Made by a program: the position numbers and the translations under genes. Below, in pieces: positions 53,174-64,000 of a DNA stretch of 64,000 nucleotides. The stretch's first letter is position 1. Each line of letters begins with the position of its first letter. Origin of the DNA: Christensenella massiliensis (GTDB taxonomy: Bacteria; Bacillota; Clostridia; Christensenellales; Christensenellaceae); assembly GCA_900155415.1 (NCBI GenBank), contig LT700187.1, positions 496,001 through 560,000 on the forward strand, read 5' to 3'. The notes beneath the pieces were generated by a model. The model worked only from the letters and a program-made list of their open reading frames with translations. It was not told the origin of the DNA and made no database searches.

Positions 53174-54115
53174 TCACTGTTCCTTTTCCTTTCCAAACCG
53201 TGCCTGCATATCATTCAGGCGCATTTCGAAATCGTGCCGGTCCTTTTGGCGCAAAACATCGAGGGTCAGCCCAACGAATACCGATTGGAGCGCCGCAAGC
53301 ACAAAGAACCCGCTTGCAATGAAGGAAGGGAACTGCGGAACAAGTCCTGTTTCAATATAGGTGGCCAGAACAGGCAGGAAAAAGCATACGCCTATTACAA
53401 ACAAAATGAGCCCAATAATGGAGAAAAACGCCAGCGGCTTATAATTCTTATAGAACTTGAAGATCGTTTTGAGCACCTTGAGGCCGTCTGAATAGGTATT
53501 GAGCTTTGATTCGCTTCCCTCCGGCCGGTCCCGGTAATCGATGATCACGTTTGTAACGCGCATATTTTTATCTACTGCATGTATCGTCATTTCTGTTTCT
53601 ATCTCGAAACCCTTTGACAGCACGGGAAAGGTTTTCACAAACAGATAACTGAATGCGCGGTAGCCTGTCATGACATCCTTGATATCACTTTTAAAAAGTG
53701 CATTGATCGATTTGCGCACCAATGAATTCCCCATATTGTGGAACGGGCGCTTATTTTCCGTGAAATAGGTGGAGGAAAGCCTGTCGCCCACCACCATATC
53801 GGCCTGCTTTTCAAGCACCTCCGTCACCATCTGCCGCGCATATTCCGCCGGATAGGTATCGTCTCCGTCTATCATCAGGTAACATTCCGCTTCAATTTCG
53901 CGGAACATTCTTCTGATCACATTCCCCTTACCCTGCTGCCGCTCATACCGGACGACTGCGCCTGCCTCCCGCGCGATCTCGTCCGTATGGTCAACAGAAT
54001 TATTGTCATAAACATAAATCGTTGCCTCCGGCAAGGCCGCTTTGTAGTCACTGACTACCTTACCGATCGTTCTGCTTTCGTTGTAGCATGGGATCAATAC
54101 TGCAATTTTATCCAT
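53174..54115 (-). CDS. DPM1/GtrB-type glycosyltransferase family 2
   Basis: A 313 aa enzyme: an N-terminal GT-A domain with VLIPCYNESRTIGKVV (residues 6-21), DNNSVDHT near 36 and the metal motif DGDDTYP near 84, then two C-terminal membrane helices (about 225-250 and 265-290). Such enzymes charge undecaprenyl phosphate with a sugar. First gene of the operon with two half-DMT genes and a large GT-C-like protein. ATG 54115 follows GGAAGGA. Confidence 0.9.
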   Translation of the reverse strand: MDKIAVLIPCYNESRTIGKVVSDYKAALPEATIYVYDNNSVDHTDEIAREAGAVVRYERQQGKGNVIRRMFREIEAECYLMIDGDDTYPAEYARQMVTEVLEKQADMVVGDRLSSTYFTENKRPFHNMGNSLVRKSINALFKSDIKDVMTGYRAFSYLFVKTFPVLSKGFEIETEMTIHAVDKNMRVTNVIIDYRDRPEGSESKLNTYSDGLKVLKTIFKFYKNYKPLAFFSIIGLILFVIGVCFFLPVLATYIETGLVPQFPSFIASGFFVLAALQSVFVGLTLDVLRQKDRHDFEMRLNDMQARFGKEKEQ

Positions 54116-54356
54116 TGGTTTTCCTTCCATATATGCTATGCTTCGGCAGCGGAAAGTCCAGTATGCCCGTCATTCTCCGGACAGGGCCCATCTGCTTCCC
54201 ACAAGCTGCCTACACCTCGACTCTTAAAAGTTTAGCATATCTGCATGCCCCGGTCAATGCAGACAAAAGAAAGACAGGCTGAGCAAAAAACAGAAAAGTA
54301 AAAAGCCCTTAAGCACTTGGCAAAAGGACCCTCTACATAGGATATTGAAAATAGAA

Positions 54357-54472
<116 letters not shown>

Positions 54473-54606
54473 AATTTCAAAACTATTTAATTATTGGAAG
54501 TATTCTATCTTCCGTTTTCATCAGTGAAACACACTGAAAACTGAATAGTAGTAAGGAAAGAGATAAGTCTTAAAGTTGTTAGTTAGACTGTTGAATCAAC
54601 TTTCGT

Positions 54607-57639
<3,033 letters not shown>

Positions 57640-57798
57640 TTTCGTCTACTTCTCTCTCCCTAAGACTTTCGCAAAATTATATCTTACCCTTTTTCATCTT
57701 TGCAGATTAGTTCTTTCTAGATATCGTTTCGCTTTTCTCTTTCGGTTTACTATTCAGTTTTCAATGTGCTTCGGCACTCTGCTTTAACGCATTTGCCA

Positions 57799-57875
57799 TG
57801 GTGGGCTTTAGTGGACTCGAACCACCGACCTCACGCTTATCAGGCGTGTGCTCTAACCTGCTGAGCTAAAAGCCC
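57799..57875 (-). tRNA. tRNA-Ile (GAT)
   Basis: 77 nt including encoded CCA; acceptor GGGCTTT/AAAGCCC, anticodon GAT in CTGATAA, T loop GGTTCGAGTCC. Located in the 16S-23S spacer. Confidence 0.97.
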
Positions 57876-57917
57876 ATCTTCAGTTAGCTGCTTCGGTGTC
57901 TCCCGCTTTCCCCCACT

Positions 57918-57993
57918 TGGTGGAGATGAGCGGAATCGAACCGCTGACCCCCTGCTTGCAAGGCAGGTGCTCTCCCAGCTGAGCTACACCCCC
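57918..57993 (-). tRNA. tRNA-Ala (TGC)
   Basis: 76 nt including encoded CCA; anticodon TGC in CTTGCAA, D arm GTAGCTCAGCTGGGAGAGC, T arm CGGTTCGATTCCG. Located in the 16S-23S spacer next to tRNA-Ile. Confidence 0.97.
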
Positions 57994-58123
57994 ATTTTAA
58001 ATCACATACATCCCTGTATGTGCTCTAAAAGGCTTCCTATGCAGTTTGCTGCTCTTCAATCTCTACAGTACCGAAAAGAAAATCCTCTACTCGCTTCTCC
58101 TTAGTCTTCTCTTTTCTACACCC

Positions 58124-59660
<1,537 letters not shown>

Positions 59661-59789
59661 AAAATCTTAACATCTTCTCAGATGTCTTTAACTAATCTCT
59701 TGACCTAGGCTCCGCTTTCAAGCATTTCCTTTTCGTTCTTGGTACTGTATTGATTTTTCAAGGTCCGCCGCTTTTTTTGCGGCTCATTT

Positions 59790-59818
59790 ATAATACCAAA
59801 CTCCATTCCCCATGTCAA
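59790..59818 (-). promoter_or_regulatory. rRNA operon promoter
   Basis: -35 TTGACA (59813-59818), 17-nt spacer, -10 TATTAT (59790-59795). Immediately upstream are three A7 tracts about ten bases apart, an UP-element-like arrangement. A GC-rich hairpin GCCGC/GCGGC lies in the early leader. The remaining bases of 59661-59945 show no gene. Confidence 0.85.
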
Positions 59819-59890
59819 CTACTTTTTTTACTTTTTTTCTCTTTTTTTCGCAGACCCCTTAGTTGCGCCAAAAATGCGCTGTTTACATAC

Positions 59891-59930
59891 AAAAACGGGC
59901 GCTCTCCTTTCAAAGGAAACGCCCTTTCAT
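59891..59930 (-). terminator. Terminator after the lipoprotein gene
   Basis: GGGCG...CCTTT / AAAGG...CGCCC hairpin and a T5 tail on the minus strand, about 20-50 nt after the stop codon and upstream of the rRNA promoter. Confidence 0.75.
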
Positions 59931-59945
59931 TAAAAAAGTCTATAC

Positions 59946-60647
59946 CTATTCCTGATTTTCTGTCCGGAAGCTTTTTGCGAGCCGCGTTACGATCTCTTTC
60001 ATTTCGCTGGTATCCTTTTTATGAGAAGATACCGTAAAGGTATAATTATAATCGTCCGCCATAAAAAATGCCTGTACGGAATCTGTCATTTCCGCGGAGC
60101 CCTCTTCCTGCAGGCGAACCTCAAGCAGTGCATTATCATAGGAGAGTCCTTCAATGCTGCCGCTTTCCGTAACGATATTCCCCTGCTCTTCCAGCGTTTT
60201 TTCATAAACAGGAAGCGCCTCATCGAGCGTGATGTCCTGCCCGCTCAAATTGATGCGCGTTATATTCAGCACGCAGTCTCCATCCGGGAGCAGAAAGGAT
60301 TTCAGTGTCTCCGTATCAGTGAGGATCTCTGTCTCCTCCGGATAGCGGAAAGAATATCCGTCCCCTTCGTACCTCTCGCTGTAAATAAGAGGTTTTGCTT
60401 CTTCCGGCTGAGCGGAGGGATCCGCTATTTCCATTTCGCCTGTCGCAGCCGTGCTGTCCGCCTCCGCATCCCCGCTCTTTTCAGTTTTTGTTTCAAGGAC
60501 CGCAGATGGCTCCGCCGCACTTTCCCGCACAGTATTTTCCGCCGCCGCAGGCGTCACCGCAGACGTACCGTTGGCATCCGCCGCACACCCCCAAAAAGCA
60601 AATGCCGCGGCAAGGATGCATGCCAGACAGCACAATTTCCGTTTCAT
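59946..60647 (-). CDS. Lipoprotein with Ser/Ala/Glu-rich linker and PsbP-like domain
   Basis: A 233 aa secreted lipoprotein: signal peptide (residues 1-20) with lipobox FWGC, a low-complexity acidic linker (about 25-90), then a roughly 140-residue beta-rich domain beginning GDGYSFRYPEETEI that resembles PsbP/DcrB-like folds. Function unknown. It is a single gene with its own promoter. Confidence 0.8.
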   Translation of the reverse strand: MKRKLCCLACILAAAFAFWGCAADANGTSAVTPAAAENTVRESAAEPSAVLETKTEKSGDAEADSTAATGEMEIADPSAQPEEAKPLIYSERYEGDGYSFRYPEETEILTDTETLKSFLLPDGDCVLNITRINLSGQDITLDEALPVYEKTLEEQGNIVTESGSIEGLSYDNALLEVRLQEEGSAEMTDSVQAFFMADDYNYTFTVSSHKKDTSEMKEIVTRLAKSFRTENQE

Positions 60648-60727
60648 AGAACGCTTCTCCTTTTGCGCGCACCGGCCGTTCCGTGCGCTGTTTTCCCGGC
60701 AATCCCGTTTCTTTTCATATATGCGTT

Positions 60728-60756
60728 ATCATACCGTTCCAGCCGCTGTGTGTCAA
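60728..60756 (-). promoter_or_regulatory. Promoter of the lipoprotein gene
   Basis: -35 TTGACA (60751-60756) and -10 TATGAT (60728-60733), spacer 17 nt. Confidence 0.7.
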
Positions 60757-60823
60757 GCTTTCCCGCCGCGCCTTCCTGTGCTTTCGCCCACCTGTATCGT
60801 TTTTTCTATTGCCGCGGAGCGAA

Positions 60824-60860
60824 CAAAAAAAGGCTGGCTCCAAACGGCGGCCAGCCTTTC
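60824..60860 (-). terminator. Terminator after rubredoxin
   Basis: AAAGGCTGGC / GCCAGCCTTT stem with an 11-nt loop and T7 tail on the minus strand, about 20 nt after the stop codon. Confidence 0.88.
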
Positions 60861-60878
60861 TGATGCTCTATGCTCTGA

Positions 60879-61037
60879 TTATTCTTTTTCGAAAGCGGAT
60901 TTATCCGCACCGCAGAGGGGGCATACCCAATCTTCCGAAACATCTTCCCATTTCGTGCCCGGTGCGATCCCGTTATCCGGATCGCCCGCTTCCGGGTCAT
61001 AAACATAACCGCAAATCGTGCATACGTACTTTTCCAT
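60879..61037 (-). CDS. Rubredoxin
   Basis: A 52 aa iron protein with both CxxCGY/CxxCG knuckles: CTICGY at residues 6-11 and CPLCGA at 39-44, plus the invariant GTKWEDV and DWVCP. It carries single electrons in anaerobic metabolism, often to superoxide or peroxide reductases. It follows the DUF1858 gene by about 50 nt and is probably cotranscribed. Confidence 0.96.
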   Translation of the reverse strand: MEKYVCTICGYVYDPEAGDPDNGIAPGTKWEDVSEDWVCPLCGADKSAFEKE

Positions 61038-61088
61038 TCCCTTTACTCCTTTGTTTGTAATATCGAGCGGAATCGTTCCGCCGTTTTT

Positions 61089-61295
61089 TTATTTTGCTTC
61101 CAGATAGGCGTTCAGCTTTGCTTCCAGCGCATCTGCGTCGATCCCGTGTACTGCGCAGGCTTGCTCCAGATTCTCAAAATGCGCCGCTGCGCATCCAAGG
61201 CAGCCCATGCCTGCTTCCATAAAGATCGGTGCAAGCCCTTCATCGATCTGCAGAATGTCCATGATATTCATGTCCTTTGAAACTTTCTGTGCCAT
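61089..61295 (-). CDS. DUF1858 protein
   Basis: A 68 aa protein with the DUF1858 pattern KDMNIMDILQIDEGLAPIF and GCLGCAAAH, whose CxxC may bind metal or Fe-S. The domain is also found at the N-terminus of ScdA/RIC iron-sulfur repair proteins. ATG 61295 has AGAGG 8 nt upstream. Upstream of rubredoxin, suggesting a redox or Fe-S related role. Confidence 0.9.
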   Translation of the reverse strand: MAQKVSKDMNIMDILQIDEGLAPIFMEAGMGCLGCAAAHFENLEQACAVHGIDADALEAKLNAYLEAK

Positions 61296-61404
61296 TACTT
61301 TTACCTCTTTTCCCTCAATCATTTATCCATAATAGAAGATAGCTACTGTCTATCATGATATTCTTCCTATAAATAACCACAATTCCCGGCGAATAAACTG
61401 TTTT

Positions 61405-62106
61405 TTATGCGCCGAATGTAACGATTAGCTCCGGCGAACCGTTTTCTTTATAATATTGTATAAAATCTCCCGCGCTTTCTATGCCGTCCGGCAACATCAC
61501 GCCGCCCCGTCCGATATCCTCCTCGCCGTGCGCGTCGCTGCCGCCGATGACCCACAGGCCATGCTCCGTCGCAAATTTCGCCGCTAAAGCATTGTGCGAC
61601 AAATGCCGCGGATGCGTATTGACCATCTCTATCCCATCATAACAGATGGGTTCGACCGGATGGAGGCCATAGCGGTAGGGATGCGCCTGAAACACCAAGA
61701 AGCCATTCTCGTGCATCTTCCGATAAAAATCCTGATAACCAAGCCTATACAGATAGGGCTCGCTTTTCAAAAATTCCTTGCTTGCCCCGTAAATAAGGAA
61801 GTCATCGCCCAAGCCGTTCGGCTGGATATTGAGCGCGACCTCCATTGCAGGCAGGACGAGCAGCCCGCTGCCCTCCGCCGCCTTGCGTGCCGCTTCATAG
61901 CCGCTCCAGAAAAAATCGATGCGTTCCTCCCATGTTTTACCGTCCAGCGACGGGTGCTCCAGCACCACAGGATGATAGTGATCGGTCACAAACATATAAC
62001 GGTAGCCTGCATCTAAATATCCCTCTACCAGATAGTGTGCCGGGATACGCGAACACGGGCTTACCTCGCTTGTATGACAATGCGTCTCCGCCTGATAACA
62101 TTTCAC
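61405..62106 (-). CDS. PHP-domain metal-dependent hydrolase
   Basis: A 233 aa PHP protein: AETHCHTSEVSPCS near residues 6-19, FVTDHYHP near 39, AMEVALN near 86, FQAHPYR near 137 and GGSDAHGEED near 188, i.e. all the usual metal ligands. It is not close to the other PHP protein in this window (4233-4940). Substrate unknown; divergent from lplA. Confidence 0.85.
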   Translation of the reverse strand: MKCYQAETHCHTSEVSPCSRIPAHYLVEGYLDAGYRYMFVTDHYHPVVLEHPSLDGKTWEERIDFFWSGYEAARKAAEGSGLLVLPAMEVALNIQPNGLGDDFLIYGASKEFLKSEPYLYRLGYQDFYRKMHENGFLVFQAHPYRYGLHPVEPICYDGIEMVNTHPRHLSHNALAAKFATEHGLWVIGGSDAHGEEDIGRGGVMLPDGIESAGDFIQYYKENGSPELIVTFGA

Positions 62107-62167
62107 GCTGTTTTCCGTCCTTTCTTTCTTATCATAATATAAAGCTGTGCCGGACGCAACGGCAAGC

Positions 62168-62206
62168 TTGCGCGATATTCACTTTTTTTCTATAATTATA
62201 TTATAG
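62168..62206 (+). promoter_or_regulatory. Promoter of lplA with overlapping inverted repeat
   Basis: -35 TTGCGC (62168-62173), 17-nt spacer, -10 TATAAT (62191-62196). CTATAAT-TAT-ATTATAG (62190-62206) is an inverted repeat covering the -10 box and could be an operator. Confidence 0.55.
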
Positions 62207-62228
62207 GGAACAAAAAAAGGAGAGCTTT

Positions 62229-63221
62229 ATGCAAAACAAGCAATATTTTTATGTATCGGACAGCAACGACCCGCACCGCACACTTGCCGTAGAGGAATAT
62301 ATCCTTTCGCACATCAAGCCGGAGGAGGTCGTACTTTATTTATATACGCATTCCGACTCCGTCATTATCGGGAAAAACCAAAATGCTTGGGGAGAATGCA
62401 GGCATGAAAAGCTGGAGCGGGACGGCGGGAAGCTTGCGCGGCGCATTTCGGGCGGCGGCGCTGTCTTTCACGATCTTGGGAATCTCAATTTTTCATTCAT
62501 CGCTTCTAAGGAACGCTATGACCTTCACCGCCAGCTGAAGGTGATGCTGGATGCTGCACGTATGTTCGGTATAGACGCCGCATTTTCCGGCAGGAATGAT
62601 ATTCTGGCGGATGGGCGGAAATTTTCGGGCAACGCATTCTGCATGCGCAAAAACGGCGCGTTCCACCATGGAACCATCCTGATCGATTCCGATATGGGAA
62701 AGCTTTCGGGATATCTTGCCGTACCTAAGGACAAAATAGAATCCAAGGGCATCGCATCTGTCCGCTCCCGGGTGGTGAATCTTGCGGAGCTGAATCCGGA
62801 GATCACACCCGCCAAAATGACGGAGGCCCTGAAAAAAGCCTTTTCCGCCGAATACGGACAAACGCAGGATTATCCGTTTACACAGACGGCATGGAGCGAG
62901 ATCGCGGCCATCGAAAAACGCAACGCAAGCTGGGAATGGATCTTTGGGGAATCCCCGAAATTTGACATCACGATCAAAACGCGTTTCCCGTGGGGGGGCG
63001 TCGAACTGCTTCTCTCTACAAAGGACGGCAGGATCACGGACGCAAAGCTCTATTCCGATGCGATGGATGCGGACTTCATCGCAGAGATCGCTCCTGCACT
63101 CCCGGGCTGTATATTCCGCAGCGCAGAGCTTGCAGAGCGGCTGCGTACACTGCCGCAAACAGAAGAGCATCAAAAAATAATCGAAGATATCGCACAATAT
63201 ATCGAACAGCAGGGATATTGA
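62229..63221 (+). CDS. lplA: Lipoate-protein ligase A
   Basis: A 330 aa enzyme that attaches lipoate to E2 or GcvH proteins via lipoyl-AMP. The N-terminal DPHRTLAVEEYIL, the lipoate/ATP loop RRISGGGAVFHDLGN near residues 73-87 and KFSGNAF near 135 are standard, and the C-terminal roughly 85-residue accessory domain is present. RBS AAAGGAGAG precedes the ATG. Monocistronic between a divergent PHP gene and a terminator. Confidence 0.95.
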   Translation: MQNKQYFYVSDSNDPHRTLAVEEYILSHIKPEEVVLYLYTHSDSVIIGKNQNAWGECRHEKLERDGGKLARRISGGGAVFHDLGNLNFSFIASKERYDLHRQLKVMLDAARMFGIDAAFSGRNDILADGRKFSGNAFCMRKNGAFHHGTILIDSDMGKLSGYLAVPKDKIESKGIASVRSRVVNLAELNPEITPAKMTEALKKAFSAEYGQTQDYPFTQTAWSEIAAIEKRNASWEWIFGESPKFDITIKTRFPWGGVELLLSTKDGRITDAKLYSDAMDADFIAEIAPALPGCIFRSAELAERLRTLPQTEEHQKIIEDIAQYIEQQGY

Positions 63222-63237
63222 CGGCAGACTATCATCT

Positions 63238-63266
63238 AAAAAAAGAGGCGGCTGCCTCTTTTTTTA
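63238..63266. terminator. Bidirectional terminator between lplA and the ATPase gene
   Basis: AAAAAAAGAGGC / GCCTCTTTTTTT with a 4-nt loop. It touches the stop codon of the convergent ATPase gene. Confidence 0.9.
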
Positions 63267-64000
63267 TTCCGTTTCGTCCGGCCCCAGCAATTCCCCGAGC
63301 ATACGCTGCGGCTGGTCTAAAAAACGTTTGGTGATAAAATAGTGTTCCGTTTGCTCATAGGGCGTTTTATGGACGCCCGATCCGTCGAACACGAAAATGT
63401 CCGCATTCGGGTAGGCCATCAAAATCGGCGAATGTGTTGCGATGATGAACTGAGAGTTTTGCCGTACCAGACTGTGGAGCAGGGAAAGCAGAGCCATCTG
63501 GCGCGCGGGCGAAAGCGCCGCCTCCGGCTCGTCGAGGAGGTAAAGGCCGTTTCCCCAAAACCGGTTTTGTATAAGCGCCATAAAGCTTTCCCCGTGCGAC
63601 TGGGCGTGGAGGGAAGCGCCGCCATAGGAATCATACAGACCCTCGCGCGCCTCTTCCATTTCATCTACATTGGAGGCAACGTTATAAAAGCTCTCCGCGC
63701 GCAGAAAAAAGCCGTCTCGTGCAAAGGGGATCCCGCGGGAGATGCGCAGATATTCGTGCAGCTTCGAATGCGTATCGCGCGACGAAAAATTGAAGTTTTT
63801 CGAGCCGCCCTCCGCATTGAAGCCGCTCGCCACCGCCACTCCTTCCAGAAACGTTGATTTTCCGGAGCCGTTTTCTCCTACCAGGAAAGTGACCGGCTTT
63901 GATAATTCGATCGTTTTTAATCTGCGGATCGCCGGGATAGACCACAGGTAGGAGCGCTTTATTTCTTCTTTTTTATCTGCGCGCAGTGAGACCTGCCTGA
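63264..64000 (-). CDS. AAA family ATPase (5' end outside the window)
   Basis: About 245 codons of an ABC-type/AAA_21-like ATPase, open to the window edge. Walker A GENGSGKST lies near 63870-63900, the Walker B region is LYLLDEPEAALSP, with switch region FIIATHSPILM. Stand-alone ATPases of this type include predicted RecF/SMC-like and OLD-like proteins; the partner gene, if any, would lie beyond position 64000. No nuclease domain is visible in this part. Confidence 0.88.
   Translation of the reverse strand, partial: RQVSLRADKKEEIKRSYLWSIPAIRRLKTIELSKPVTFLVGENGSGKSTFLEGVAVASGFNAEGGSKNFNFSSRDTHSKLHEYLRISRGIPFARDGFFLRAESFYNVASNVDEMEEAREGLYDSYGGASLHAQSHGESFMALIQNRFWGNGLYLLDEPEAALSPARQMALLSLLHSLVRQNSQFIIATHSPILMAYPNADIFVFDGSGVHKTPYEQTEHYFITKRFLDQPQRMLGELLGPDETE

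Noticed and set aside
54300-54345. Intrinsic terminator after 5S rRNA
   Set aside because: A T-rich tail is present on the minus strand, but I could not build a convincing stem next to it.

Overview
The window is chromosomal DNA of a mid-GC Firmicute of the class Clostridia. Supporting signs are the hprK-murB-rapZ-whiA-HPr-type cluster, a Crh-like protein, the BlaI/M56 pair, strong purine-rich ribosome binding sites and the rRNA genes. The 16S looks compatible with the Christensenellaceae, but this rests on memory rather than alignment. No CRISPR array, insertion sequence, integrase or phage gene was seen.

Layout. 1-7.1 kb: 5' part of dnaE (minus), then a tight plus-strand operon (HAD phosphatase, hprK, murB, PHP phosphatase, rapZ, whiA, Crh-like protein) ending at a terminator. 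It joins carbon control to wall synthesis. 7.1-14.4 kb (minus): uvrC; an FHA-FtsW/RodA-class B PBP wall-growth operon; a DUF5685-like, J-domain and membrane-protein trio. 14.5-24.5 kb: a CAT-like acetyltransferase, thrC-trpS behind a structured leader, a small P-loop protein, the glycolytic operon pgk-tpiA-gpmI, a Na/Pi cotransporter and trmL. 24.7-31.9 kb: a BlaI repressor with an M56 peptidase fused to VanW-type domains, a BFD-like ferredoxin, HAD, aminotransferase, Lrp regulator, a small double-glycine-leader-like protein and a lipase-like hydrolase. 31.9-36.5 kb: the glycerol operon glpK, glpA-type dehydrogenase, FAD/NAD oxidoreductase and DUF1667.

36.7-44.2 kb is visibly more AT-rich than the rest. 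It carries a complete sugar unit: GntR regulator, RbsBAC-type transporter, two DeoC-like proteins and an FGGY kinase, so lateral gain is likely. 44.2-49 kb: metY divergent from two overlapping Rrf2 regulators, a NYN/LOTUS RNase-like protein, a decayed yjdF, and msrA-msrB, where msrB has an in-frame TGA at a cysteine position. 49-54.1 kb: an InlB-repeat surface protein and a polyprenyl-sugar glycosylation operon (GT2, two half-size DMT proteins, large GT-C-like protein).

54.3-59.7 kb is a complete rRNA operon on the minus strand (16S, tRNA-Ala, tRNA-Ile, 23S, 5S) with a strong promoter and an extra hairpin in helix 45 of the 23S gene. 59.9-64 kb: a lipoprotein, rubredoxin, DUF1858, a PHP protein, lplA and the C-terminal part of an AAA ATPase.

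Most worth a second look: the TGA in msrB, the M56-VanW fusion, the orphan leader-peptide-like protein, the attenuator-like thrC leader, the 23S insertion, the AT-rich sugar island with a probable pseudo-aldolase, and two genes whose -10 box lies only 6 nt before the ATG.
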